From NCBI GenBank assembly GCA_010093705.1, contig MU006126.1:1-30333 (forward strand): a DNA stretch of 30,333 bases. The letters are read 5' to 3'. The notes beneath the pieces are model-generated. The model was not told the origin of the DNA, did no database searches, and saw nothing but the letters and a program-made list of their open reading frames with translations. This document shows, in pieces, positions 1-9,858 of the stretch (the stretch's first letter is position 1; each line of letters starts with the position of its first letter). This DNA is from Patellaria atrata CBS 101060. Taxonomy: Eukaryota; Ascomycota; Dothideomycetes; Patellariales; Patellariaceae. The translations under genes were made by a program, and so were the position numbers.

Positions 1-792
1 TGGCAGATCGTCTTGATGAGTCGGCTTCAGGTCTGATGTCAGATAGCTGATCCCCGATAGCCTTATGTTGGAAGATCGTCAGGATCTCCAGGAGTTCGTG
101 TTGGAGATCTTCAGAGCTAAATGCTCAGCTCCGACTTATCGGTTAAGTATCACCAAAACTATAACATTAGCTCACTCTTTTGATGTCATCTCTTATTTTA
201 TATCTGACGTAGGTAGTATCGTTATGTTCGCCTTGATTTGGAGATTACGTAGCTAGGCTTCGTGACGTCAAAGGGTTAATCAATAAGGTGGTCTGTCATT
301 ATATAAACACTAGATAGAATCCGTAGTTGTACGGAGAAGGAAGCGACTACATTCAGTTACCCACAATCTCACAGAAACGTAATCGCGAGGACAGATTACC
401 AAGAAACGCAGATATCACGGGAATAACTTGGAAATTTTGAGTGGGAAAGATCCGGGTCTCCATTCTCTAATTGGTCAAAGCATCATCTTTTCTCTCTCCG
501 CTATTGCTTCCCCATAGTATAAGTATGAAAAATATTCCTGGAACCATAATGTAATGCTTGTCTCATTGAATGGATATCTATAAGATCAACTATATATATA
601 CTGTACTTCATCTATATCCTCCTCGGCAAATTCATCATCTCCTAGAAGTCTAGTATATCGGACTTATTTCTAGTTGTTTGTAAGCCGGATGAAGGCCGAG
701 TCTCCGCTGGCTTGACCCCTCTTTTAATCATAATCATGACGAAGGAAATGGCCTGGCAAAGCTGTACGAGGTTTAACACCTAACAGTGTCAG
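1..792. other. Left-edge stretch without a supported gene
   Basis: No exon model could be supported here. A 63-codon open frame at 65-256 (+) has no recognisable motif and no clean splice partner. A perfect palindromic CRE-type site (TGACGTCA, 263-270) lies about 30 bp upstream of a TATATAAA string (300-307), which looks like a core promoter reading rightward, but no convincing rightward gene follows. A short TA run sits near 590-600. It could be the flank of a gene outside the window. Confidence 0.4.
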
Positions 793-1557
793 CTAGTGTT
801 TATAGATTATAGGGTATTGTCCTACTATATAGATAATATGAGTAGCTTTCATTACTCTTATATCTTTATTTGCAAGCATGATAGTAATAACAAGCGTTCC
901 GGTGAGTAAAAGGGCCACAGTTGACGCTTTATAGGCTATGAGACAGGATACCCATCTGCGAAGCGGTTTACTCGAGGTATTGTGAGTAAAGCCGAACATA
1001 GGGATTATAATATAGCTAATTTGGCAGGCTAAAGCTAGTAAAGCAAAGGACTCTAAGATAGTGTTAATCTTAGTTATTCTCGTATCATTTCTAGAGTACT
1101 ATCAGTAGTGAACGGTTTATTTCGAGCAATAAGCGTACGGTACGAAGAGTATTCCTTGCAGGATGCTAAGTACTGGGACGATGCTTTGGATCCACGCGGG
1201 CGATAAAGCTTCATGGACTATATAAAAATTAATACGTGTTAAACAAGTCCACAACATTTTACTTACATGTATGAGAAATCGACATAGGAATGCCCATTTC
1301 AATACTAGGAGTATACATCGACCAGACACTGATTGACCAATTACGTCTATCCACGAAAAAATAATTAAGCAAGATTGTGCAATAATCACCGATAGACTAA
1401 AGATAAAGGAAAATGTACTAATAAGTGCTAGTACTTGATCCCGAGAGAAGACTGCACGTCTATTCACCGGTGTAAAACCGAATAGAAGGATATCATATAG
1501 AAGGACGATAGACGAGAGCGCGAAAACAGAGGTATCAAGAGCTAAGAATTCCGCCAT
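793..1557 (-). CDS. Multi-pass membrane protein, two exons, unknown family
   Basis: I model exon 1 at 1557-1139 (419 nt) and exon 2 at 1090-793 (298 nt). They are joined across a 48-nt intron (GTACGC...CTCTAG, branch CTACTGAT), giving 238 aa with exact phase agreement. The start is an ATG opening with MAEFLALD. At least five hydrophobic segments are visible: around residues 10-28, 42-68, 80-98, 125-140 (VPVLSILQGILFVP) and 150-172, with another near 180-205 (STVALLLTGTLVITIML). No signal peptide cleavage site or catalytic motif is visible. The C-terminus after TM6 is short, and a further 3' exon is possible. I do not recognise the family. The 7-TM-like gene at 9.9 kb has a similar style but no alignable sequence. 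The reading is mostly structural inference; integral membrane location is the secure part. Confidence 0.62.
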
Positions 1558-2255
1558 ATGGGAACAGGTAGAATAAAGAAAGGAGGCAATAAAGCGTCGA
1601 GGTATAGACTAAGTAACCCTTTACGCATAAGCGGCTCTTTAAATATAAACGGACTGAGCTAGTTGTCCGTCGCTTCAGAGTTCTGGCTTCTTATCCGCGC
1701 GATATTGTACCATATTTGCTGTTTGAGGCGTTGATGCTGGCCAACATTAACACGCCTTCACACCACAACGTCGTCTCACGAGCCTTCCGCAGCATCCCTT
1801 CCGTATTTGCTGACGGAGGTCCAAGTCACTCTGGGTTTCAGCGATAGCCAGTGGTAAGAATCCCTGGTAATCAACTGTCATTGATAGTTTAATTCCCTAG
1901 AATAACTTGCTACAGCAAATCAGCTGGGAAAAGGTTGGCCACTCTGTTTTGACGCCACTGATATTTGGTGTAGTTTTTGCAATTAGCGCATACTTAGATT
2001 TATAGAGTGAGGAGATGCGCAATAGAATTGTTGTATTAGATCGAGATTTATCCCCTGTTCTACTCCTACCATGTAACTCCATCAAAGTAACGATTTAAGA
2101 TGATGAGTATAGTTCATCCATCAGCTCGGCAGTATTGATCGAACCAGCAAAAACAGAGCAGAAGGTTCTGCGGCCTATAGTATTAAGGATCTTGTGAAAT
2201 TGCACTTATTTTTGCTATCGCCAGGGAAATATGTGCGATTACCCATTAAATCGAT
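1558..2255. other. Spacer with possible unassigned minus-strand exon pieces
   Basis: Between the membrane protein and the C2H2 gene there are two minus-strand open stretches with a coding look but no resolved splice partners. One is at about 2097-2190 (ends with a Ser run before a stop). The other is at 1897-2079 (begins MELHGRSRTGD, basic). They may be 3' exons of the C2H2 gene upstream on the same strand, whose last modelled exon ends at 2256, or remains of a separate gene. I could not join them in phase with confidence. Confidence 0.3.
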
Positions 2256-4172
2256 CTACAAGAATATATTTTTATGTACTAATCGAAGTCTAATACAATC
2301 CTCCTCAACTAGACACATGTCATTGGGATACAGCCCACGGAGGCATACGCGTTGGCTGTTGCTTAACAGAACTTGTTTATTTAAACAGCTCGTGAGTTCT
2401 GTAACGTGCTTCTCCGGACTAGAGTCAATAGGTCGAATGGTAGCAATATATGACTGGATGTCCCTGAAAATATTTTGACCCTTGCACGTGAGGTTGTTTG
2501 AAGCGTATCGACGCCAGTTGGAGTGGTAGGTAGAACTAGGACCATAGATATCCTCAGTTAAAATGTTGACGAGTCGAATCAAGGTGATGACTTTGCCTCT
2601 ACTCGGGAAGTAAGATAGTAACGTGTTTGGAAGGAGAATCGGGAATAATAGCCTAGTCTGACGTCCTAGTACTCTTATATGATGCTGAACAACACGACAA
2701 ATTTTGCTAGAAGAGATGTTACTAGGACACCAAGTCTGCTCCGAAAGGCTGGATGCGGAAGTCGATACGAATTCCTCATCGGAGGGTGGATGTTTCTGCG
2801 TGTGGTGCTCCGGTGTCCGTTCGACCTCCATGTATTCTAGTGTGGTAGAGACTTCATCGAGAGACGCTGGCATGCTTGCAGCATCCAAGTCTAGTAATGA
2901 ATCATCAGCCAAAAAAGGATGAGACGCTCGTGAAGGGCCGTTATGCTGGGTGCGGAAAGGGTCAAGTATCGGCCGCGCCTCGATTGTAGGAGTTTGCACT
3001 TCGCTGTACCCATTCCTCGCGCCCGGCAGATCCATCCAGGTCTTAGTCAGTTGGTGGGAAGAAAATTGTTGGTTTGAAGCTGTCCACGAAGATTCTGTTG
3101 GTGCTGCTCCACTTGGATGATTAAGTTGCTCAGTATGCATAAGCTTGCCCGGAGGTATGCTTAGCGCGCAGCTGATGGGAATCGAATAACCTGACGCATC
3201 GTCTTCCATAGGCACGTAAGGTGAAGGTAGGATTTCTTGTATAGAGTAGGATGTAGTATTTTGGGTTCCATCCTTGGAAATAAACAAGTCAGATTAGCTC
3301 TATGAAGATGGAAGATACATACTTCTAGGTTGGTTATTAAGGTTTATGTGGGGAGCTGGTGAAGAGCTGGGGACCTCTTCTACTGTACGTCGTGTTGCGC
3401 CTGTTTACGCCGTTGTGGAAGGGTTTGCTTGGAAACCTTCTGGTTCCCGAAACCCTTCTTATCAGGCCGCCTCCGCTTGGGGGTGCCGCTCTGACGTTCG
3501 AAATTTGACCAGCCATGAACGCGACGCATGTGTTCATCGCAAAGGGATCGTCGGCGAAACCCCTCATATTCCTTAGATCGCTCACAATTGAGATACGGGC
3601 ATAGATAGACACCCACACCGTGAATCTCCCTGTCATGACGGAGAAGAGAAGAACGCGATGCAAAGCGGGTCTTCTCGCACGACGCGGCCTTCTCATAACG
3701 ATATGGCTTTATGTGACATTCTAGGTACTTGCTACACGATAATTAGGCTATTATGCATAAAGACGAAGATGTGACGATTTACATGTATAAATAACTGTAC
3801 TAGGTTGGTTTGTGGTTACAGTTCTCTTTTTCCTTAAAGGGGCAGCAGTATTCACCATTATCATTTAGCTTAGCTTTATATAGTAGGTCGCTAGAACCTT
3901 CATCCATCCGTTCTAGGGTGAATTTTTCTTCTTTCATAGACTTTTCGCCATCTTGGAGGCCAATTGTTGGTTGGTAAAGAGGAATAGTGAGTTTTTGGTT
4001 GAACTGTCGATCCGTATGATTCTCAAGTAGTCTGATTGGAATGACCTGAGAGGCCTATACCTTTAGATGTAGGTGTGGAGCTTGGTTCCGACTGTCGTTG
4101 TACGAGACCTTGTAAAAATGCAACAGGTGAGGGACGTCGTCGAGCGTGTTGAGAGCAATATATTATTAGCAT
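2256..4172 (-). CDS. Fungal multi-C2H2 zinc-finger regulator, four exons
   Basis: I model exons 4172-4104, 4054-3801, 3731-3389 and 3272-2256, with introns of 49, 69 and 116 nt, summing to 1683 nt (560 aa) in phase. The middle of the protein carries a cluster of three fingers. Finger 1 starts at YCCPFKEKENC and is split by the second intron. Finger 2 ends in RHDREIHG. Finger 3 runs CPYLNC...HMRRVHG. This HIKPYR / LLRHDREIHG / HMRRVHG layout is typical of fungal C2H2 regulators, so nuclear DNA binding is likely. A basic KRRRPDKK stretch follows and may be a nuclear localisation signal. The long C-terminal exon is Ser/Pro/Thr-rich and low in motifs. Oddities: the first Cys of finger 2 is Tyr (KPYRYEKAASC), and the third intron is longer than its neighbours, so that junction is the weakest. 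Exon 1 and the true 3' end are also uncertain. The zinc-finger core is solid. Confidence 0.68.
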
Positions 4173-4637
4173 GATTCCCCCTGGGTATCATTCTAAGTCA
4201 TCCTTGGATTTCAATGAGGCGTCGCCTAAGACGCCCATCATGAACTTGCTATACCTGATAGTTCTTCGAATAGCGGACATTGCTAGTCCTGGCGGGCTGC
4301 GGTAGAGCTTCCTATAGGTGACTCCGTTCAACGGCACGTCCTTCGGGATTATAGACTTGCGAATAGCGCTAATAAGGCTGTAGATAGAAAGCAAGGTATC
4401 ACGGCAAATGAGTATATGTCCAGGGGTGCTAGGGCATCTCTCCATGCTGCGGGAAGCAGGGGTCACTTGATAGTAAACTTTAGCCAATAAAATTTAGAAT
4501 CTTGTATATCACCTTCAAGACTTTAGATCTTATTGGCTGTAGTTGTCTCGTGCGAAGCGTTTCCTAATCCATCTAGAGCGAACCACCTTAAGCCTGTCAT
4601 GCCCTAAGTTCCTCTCCTTCTCTCTTCACTTTTTCAA
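4173..4637. promoter_or_regulatory. Divergent spacer between the C2H2 gene and a 167-aa orphan
   Basis: This 465-bp spacer separates two divergently transcribed genes. A minus-strand frame at 4188-4487 is open for 99 codons, but it starts with TTG, lacks a recognisable motif and is separated from the C2H2 start by an in-frame TGA, so I do not call it a gene. On the plus side, a pyrimidine-rich stretch (about 4610-4636, CTCTCCTTCTCTC) sits directly before the ATG at 4638, a common context for fungal transcription or translation starts. Confidence 0.35.
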
Positions 4638-5141
4638 ATGGATTACCTCCCAGCGGTCGGAGATGCTCTCTGCAATGCTACTGATCAAGATATCCAACGA
4701 TATGTCTGCACGATTGAACGATTTAAATTCGATCAAGCGATTCAAAAGCTCAGATGCCTTGCCAGAAAATTGGATAAGGCACCTCCAACTCCCAATCCTC
4801 CCCCAGAAACCAATGAGTTAGCTGAGGCATTAGTGAGAAGACTCCCAGAGCTTAAGAATTTCTTCTCCGAGAAGACTGAAATCGCGGTTGGACAGCCACC
4901 ATGGAAAGTGGACGACTACCGTCCAACTAATATTCGCCTTGTTGATGGTAGAGCTCGTAAGAAGACACTTCAAGCTGAGCTGCGGAGAGCGCTTGCGGAA
5001 CGGAGTCTTGCGGTCAATTTTGATGCATGGAATCCATATGGGCTTAAAGAGATTGTCAAAACCAAATCTTTTGAGGTTCGGAAAACCCGCCAAGGTTCCG
5101 TCCGTGACTTTGTTAGAAAATGGTATCGAGAGTGTATATAG
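4638..5141 (+). CDS. Hypothetical basic protein, single exon, 167 aa
   Basis: An intact ATG-to-stop frame of 167 codons with a CT-rich leader immediately upstream. The N-terminal third (to about residue 48) looks helical and ends in a KLDK motif. It is followed by a Pro-rich linker (APPTPNPPPETNE, about 48-60) and then a charged, basic C-terminal region with RKKTLQAELRRAL and VRDFVRKWYREC. No transmembrane segment, signal peptide or known catalytic motif is visible. The linker plus basic helices would suit a small nucleic-acid or protein-binding adaptor, but that is only inference. It faces the 58-aa gene on the other strand, with about 60 bp between their stops. I do not recognise the family. 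Confidence 0.6.
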   Translation: MDYLPAVGDALCNATDQDIQRYVCTIERFKFDQAIQKLRCLARKLDKAPPTPNPPPETNELAEALVRRLPELKNFFSEKTEIAVGQPPWKVDDYRPTNIRLVDGRARKKTLQAELRRALAERSLAVNFDAWNPYGLKEIVKTKSFEVRKTRQGSVRDFVRKWYRECI

Positions 5142-5200
5142 ATGCAAGCCCATCGGGGTCGAATAATGGGAGACTTAGGCTTCCGGCAATCTTAAAGACT

Positions 5201-5420
5201 TTACATTTCGATAGACTTTATAAACTGTTATTAGCTAAGTACTTCATTCTATACTAGAGTAGCATACCAAAATTGCCCTCAAACGTCCAAGACGAGTGTC
5301 TAGCTCTGGATCGCCGCATAAGTAGACTCCTTTTAGACCTTCCACTTCTTTCCAATATTCTGAAGTCTTAAGCCACGCAACAAACTCTTGCGTTGCAGCA
5401 GATCGGTCGTCTGACCCCAT
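5201..5420 (-). CDS. Tiny two-exon orphan protein, 58 aa
   Basis: I model exon 1 at 5420-5268 (51 codons from ATG GGG TCA) and exon 2 at 5224-5201 (24 nt ending TAA). The 43-nt intron runs GTATGC...AACAG and has a GCTAAT branch site. Both exons are phase 0 and the total is exactly 59 codons. The product is acidic at first (MGSDDRSAATQEF), then W/Y/K-rich (WLKTSEYWKEVEGLKG), ending FIKSIEM. It has no membrane segment or known motif. It may be a real small protein, or the surviving exon pair of a larger gene. It is convergent with the 167-aa gene. Confidence 0.42.
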
Positions 5421-5855
5421 TATCACGATAACAAATCACGGAGATGATGTTCGGGGACTTCCCGAGGAGGCTGCGGTATTGCTGTGTGTATAAGATTCTC
5501 TAAAAGCGTTTACCCGAGGACGACAAGGACTACAAGAAATATAAGAGATACCTTAAGGTAAGTTATTAGTTACTTTGGTTCGTTTGGAGGTATGAGACTT
5601 TCGCCAAGTGGGCCGATGCGCCAAGGGCCAATGGGAGGGAGGTAGTTGGGGCTGAGCTTAATTGAACGGCCTCCAGCATTTATTTAGCTCGAGATGTTCT
5701 CAAGGATATTCTAATTTTTCGTTCAGAGTTCAGATATCGAGAAAGCGAACGATAAGCTGTAGGGTGCGCTAATCACCGTAGATTCTTGATTGCTATAAAC
5801 TTCTAAAATCAAAGATAAAGCTATAAAGCTATGTGCGAGCCTGGCTAGGTCCTTT
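5421..5855. other. Intergenic stretch, nothing recognised
   Basis: No exon, repeat or RNA gene could be supported. It separates the start of the 58-aa gene from the stop of the 327-aa gene on the same strand. It is AT-rich around 5690-5830 (ATAAAGCTATAAAGC), which could serve as the 3' end signal of the gene to its right (minus strand). Confidence 0.4.
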
Positions 5856-6948
5856 TCACTCAATAGCATTCGTCTTTACACCATCCAGACCACTAGACTG
5901 TCCGACTTTTTCCTTTCCCTTGACTAGTTTAGTAAACTTCTCTTCCTCCTGCTTGATTCGATTGTTTCCCAGCCTATCAATGCCGGCCGTTTTAGCGATA
6001 ATGAGAAGTAATGCGTGAAGGACAAAGAAGCGTCCTGCATCCCATCCGAATTTCCTAATAACGCCTGGCAAAGTTACTGCGAGCTGAAAGGCCAATTCTC
6101 CCTGTGTGGAAGAAAGAAATTGTCAGTTGATGCTCCGGTATTATACTTTGATACAGTACATACCCAACGAACTGATAGATCGTTACAAGCTCGAGAACAA
6201 TCCAATACATCTCTGATACCCTGCCCAATGTTGAAACTTATTTTAGTATGATCTATCTCGGTGTCACTTGTTTCGGCGTCATCTGTCTTAAGCTCATCTG
6301 CCTCGAGGTGCCGGGCGAGATTTATCAGCATCCAATGCCTATAGAGCTCGAGGAACCTCCAACTAGCGTGATGTTCGACCGTCGCTTGTGGGTGTACTCT
6401 GAAAACGTGTGCCAACGCTTTCTTAGCTGGTTGCGATAGCTGATCTGAAGTTATATGGGAACCGCAAAAGCTAGCACACCATTCTTCAGTTGCAAAGCCA
6501 TAAAGTTTGCAGTGTGCTCGTAGGAACGGGTATTCACGACTGGGTTGTGGCAAGGAGAGGAGCCTTGGTGGCATCGAACGCCTCCCCCGTACGATATGCT
6601 CCCTGATAATATGTCAGAATGGCCTCAGCTAAGTATTAGGGAAGAGTACTTTTCCATAATCCATGCCAGTGCATATCCCGGATCGTCGTTCTTTAGAAGT
6701 GATCCTATTTTCATGCCATCGGAAACAATATCACTAAGGATTCGGTCATCATAACCACTCCATAGGCTTAAATTATACCGCACGAAATTATCCGACGAAG
6801 GAGACAAGTTAGATTCTCTGGGTGCCTGATAGATTCGGCTCATGACCCACGCCTCGACGAGTGTACAATGTTCTTTATCAGCGTCTCCTCTAAGCTGTTC
6901 TATGGTTCGAGAATTGAGGACCTCCGGCCCATGAATAGTGCTGTTCAT
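5856..6948 (-). CDS. Three-exon orphan protein, 327 aa
   Basis: I model exons 6948-6650, 6602-6164 and 6101-5856. The introns are 47 nt (GTACTC...TTATCAG) and 62 nt (GTATGT...CACACAG, branch CAACTGAC). The sum is 984 nt, in phase throughout, from ATG AAC AGC to TGA. The protein is soluble-looking. An N-terminal helical part is followed by a Cys/Trp-containing block (EEWCASFCGSH, about residue 130), an acidic linker (ADELKTDDAETSDTEID, about 190-206) and a hydrophobic segment near 265-285 (FFVLHALLLIIAKTAGI). It ends in a Lys/Glu-rich tail. The hydrophobic segment may be a buried or membrane helix. I see no known domain. The clean three-exon structure argues for a live gene rather than chance frames. 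Confidence 0.66.
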
Positions 6949-7973
6949 GTTGACTGGAGGGAAGGTTTTTCAGATTGAGTAGATTGTCGACTGAAAGTTG
7001 CACCTAGGCAGTACGCGGAAGAAAGAGAAAACTTAGAGGGCAATAGCTTACTTCTAAATCATCTCATGCAACAATGTCCTAACTATTTCTGGCTATGTGG
7101 ATCCTAAGGATGCCAGGAGTTAAGGTTGGACCCGATGAAGAGAAAGGAAAAAAGAAATACAAGTGAACGATAGAGCGGTAGGAAGAAGGGTCGCAGAGTG
7201 GGGGGGGCAACGGACGACTATGGTCTGCGCTCTCTTGGTACGTTCCCGTGCTGCATAATATTCGCCAATACTAAGGTGCATAAGGGTATCAGTAAAGGCT
7301 CTCACACTAGGAGAATGTATGTGTAAAGTCTCACTGCCAGGGAACATAAGAGCGGTATGGCGCATCAGTGTCCGACTTCAAAGTATTCCAGTCAAGTTGA
7401 ACCGGCTTTTATCGGTGGATCACGTTGAATCACAGTCTCTCCTAAGCTGTGTTAGAGGAAGGGATCCTGTCAATATGACCTGGACTAAAGAAAGTAGAAA
7501 CCGCCACCCTTTCCGGCCTCTCGGCTCTTACCAATGGTCGATAGCTGTTGTAAGTCAAGACAGTATACTTTCTCACACTCCCTACGATTTTTGACTACAA
7601 TAGCAGAGCAAGTTACTCAAGGTAGCTAGTCGTAGGTATCACGAATGTGTTTAGATCCGAAACCTACCTCCAGTTACTGCAGCATATTTGTCACACTGAG
7701 GGTGTCACAGTCCCTGGGTACGTGAACAAGATAACCATTCGTCCTAGCAGTGATTCTTATCGCTTACGGTCATAACTTCCAGGGTTCTGATATAAATTGA
7801 TCTTGTAACGTAAACGTCATGCATGGGCAGAGACGGGTGAGCGTATAAGCGAGTTGTGCTGCGTAGCCCTCGTGATATATGCGGGAATGTGCATGCTCTC
7901 TTTGAATATGTGGTGTGTACACTTACTTTCGACTCTATCTCTCTCTACACGCTCATTAATACTTGAAGAAAAG
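6949..7973. other. Intergenic stretch with weak open frames
   Basis: The upstream region of two divergently read genes. It holds an 81-codon minus-strand frame (7365-7120, true ATG, no motif) and overlapping plus-strand frames, none with a clean splice partner. An eight-base G run lies near 7201-7208. The leader of the 114-aa gene contains a CTCTATCTCTCTCTAC pyrimidine tract (about 7933-7948) shortly before its ATG at 7974. I found no RNA gene. Confidence 0.35.
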
Positions 7974-8364
7974 ATGAGCTCTGCCTTATTTCTAGTCGAC
8001 CGATATCCCTTAAAAGATGTATACCTCAAGGCACCATATGATAAATGTCACGCACATACTATCTTTTACCATTTCGATAAAGATGCGAGGTTGAAAATAT
8101 ATACCACAATCGTACAGTACATGAAAGGAAAGTGGTCAGATAAACAAATCTCACCAAATTGTTTCTTACACTTAGAGGTAGGGTGAAGTTCCATCATTGT
8201 ATACCAATACTAACATCTCGCAGGCCGTTGTTAAATATAAGATCTCAACTCTCAAGCAGCGCACACAGAATTTGGGCTTAGGGGAAGGAAGAGAGAGCGG
8301 GATGGAGTATGCGGAAGTGCCTCGTACTGTAGGCCCAGATCTGACCTATTTTCTGGTTGAATAA
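7974..8364 (+). CDS. Two-exon orphan protein, 114 aa
   Basis: Exon 1 runs 7974-8177 (68 codons) and exon 2 runs 8224-8364 (47 codons with stop). The 46-nt intron is phase 0 (GTAGGG...CTCGCAG, branch ACTAAC). I chose the ATG at 7974 (MSSALFLVDRYPLKD) because it follows a pyrimidine tract. An in-frame ATG at 7854 would add a Cys-rich hydrophobic leader that looks unlike protein. The product is soluble and of mixed charge, with YKISTLKQRTQNLGLG in exon 2 and a short ending at FLVE. No motif is recognised. The perfect splice signals and phase support a genuine gene. Confidence 0.55.
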
Positions 8365-9071
8365 CTCGCCATATTGCTTTTGGATTGGAAATGACTAGTC
8401 AACCCCCTTGAATAGATACTATGGGCTCGAAAATCAATTTTGTTCGTTACTTTGCTTTGTAGACTCTCCGACACACCTTTTCGGTAAAGCAGAGTAATCG
8501 AAAGTGATGGGCCAAGTCATGAGGCGTGCTAAGACCACAATACTCTCAAGACCAGGGAATATGATGGTGTCGCTGTCATGGTTAATCGGTTAGAGCTTTC
8601 CGACCGCTGATGCCACCTTCAACACCTTTTACGCCACGTTCTGCTTTTAGAATGCTCCTTAGGACTTAGGAGGGAGGGGAGGTTTGCATTAAAAGTGCAT
8701 TTGCAATTAACACATAAAAGCGAAAGATGGTCCCGAGAACGAGTACATAATTCAATTTTAAGTACCTCCTCTCTTTCCAACATCTTCATAAAGCGTTAGG
8801 TGTATCTATAGTGAATATCACGCAGACAACCTTAGAGTTCCGTATTCTAGACTAGATCTGGGAACTAAGAGCCAGAACTTATTAAAAACTGTTGTAAAAC
8901 GAGTATAGAGAACTAGTAAATCTAGTTGCTCGACTCCCCTGCTTGATCCGGAATCCGCGACGAATCGCGAACAGGATCATAGAACTTCCTTCCTGATTCA
9001 TGCGACTTGGGGGTTGATTCCAGCACGGGGTTTGTGGGTGCTAATGAAGTTAACTTGTGTTCACCCATATT
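8365..9071. other. Intergenic stretch, nothing recognised
   Basis: Convergent spacer between the 114-aa gene and the 112-aa gene. I found no exon with consistent phase, no tRNA-like cloverleaf and no clear repeat. Composition is ordinary. Confidence 0.4.
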
Positions 9072-9456
9072 TTATGAATACTCGCCCGTTTGGAGGATTG
9101 CAACTCTAGTGGTTTGAAGCACTTTTGGCATGCGCCAACCCGCAATATCGGTATTCCAGGACGTTAGGCCATTACCGCTTAAGATTCCGTTTATTCGGTT
9201 GATAAAGTTTGTCTGGACCAGTAAGGGTATCTTACTCCACGACATTTGGTTTTCGAAAGAGACCCCTATATCCGCCCAATACTTATCACTTCCAAATGCG
9301 AGAGCGTCTCCCTCATCCCTAGTGATAGACTTATACTAAATATTTGGTTCATGGAGAGTGAGAGGTTATACTCACCAGAAATTGTTTCCACTGGTCATTG
9401 CTATACCCTAAAGCCACTTGGACCTCTTCCTTGGTAGACCCCAGTGTGATATGCAT
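9072..9456 (-). CDS. Small protein family member B, two exons, 112 aa
   Basis: Exon 1 (9456-9376, 27 codons) and exon 2 (9329-9072, 86 codons with TAA) join in phase 0 over a 46-nt intron (GTGAGT...TATAAG). The intron falls immediately after W-K-Q-F-L. The product has W..FL at about residues 23-27, ITRDEGDAL, KYW near 45, MSW-KIP near 57-61, NRIN near 71 and GWRMPKV near 91-97. The protein at 21241-21604 has the same motifs in the same order, with the same intron position, phase and length, which supports both models. The frame upstream of this ATG stays open for about 30 further codons (Thr/Ser/Pro-rich), so the N-terminus could be longer. Known function: none. The W/helix/W pattern hints at a compact helical domain of SANT-like size, but this is inference. 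A possible promoter is shared with the 7-TM gene. Confidence 0.66.
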
Positions 9457-9858
9457 TCCGTCGGTATCGAGTTGTGCTGCTGTTGAAATGAGGGGCGGCG
9501 TGTCAGCTTGGCCGGAACATGAGTAGGTACCGTAAGAGCTAGGGCGCCACTACCTATTAAGCTAAGAGCTTATCATTGCACTCTATTGGTCTGAAAAACA
9601 CAGGAGTGGGGCTGCATAGGGCTGCAATGAGCGAACTAGTTCTAGTCGTGCACAGACACAGTTTATTTCTGACTAGTCGCTGTGCACAGACATAGCATAT
9701 TTCTTCCCACGCTTCCTTGGATGTCTCATATGATTCTTCTCCGTCAATGGCTGATAATGATTCCGGCCATAAATCCCTGACAATTGTAAAGCTCCCGTAT
9801 GTTAATCAAGCCATATTCCACTTTCGTAGGCTCTAAGATATCTTTTTTTTGAAGAAGT
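9457..9858. promoter_or_regulatory. 402-bp divergent spacer with a short imperfect repeat
   Basis: It lies between the starts of the 112-aa gene (-) and the seven-helix membrane gene (+), so it should hold both promoters. It contains an imperfect tandem repeat (9642-9705). A T run (9843-9850) lies directly before the ATG at 9859. The minus-strand reading frame extends into it for about 90 bp, which may be coding. Confidence 0.4.
9642..9705. repeat. Imperfect tandem duplication, two units of 31 and 33 bp
   Basis: Unit 1 (9642-9672) and unit 2 (9673-9705) both begin CTAGTCG, share TGTGCACAGACA or GTGCACAGACA, and end in ATTTCT. The core GTGCAC is itself palindromic. Placed in a divergent promoter, the units could be paired protein-binding sites, but a neutral duplication is equally possible. 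Confidence 0.6.

Noticed and set aside
65-256. 63-codon plus-strand frame near the left edge
   Set aside because: No motif, no splice partner in phase, and ordinary length for chance. It could be an edge fragment of a neighbour, but nothing shows it.
4188-4487. 99-codon minus-strand frame directly upstream of the C2H2 gene, in the same frame
   Set aside because: Starts with TTG, ends in TGA before the C2H2 start, and no intron could remove the stop cleanly. Composition is unlike the zinc-finger exons.
7120-7365. 81-codon minus-strand frame with true ATG
   Set aside because: No recognisable feature, low-complexity Ser/Phe/Leu end, and no partner exon.
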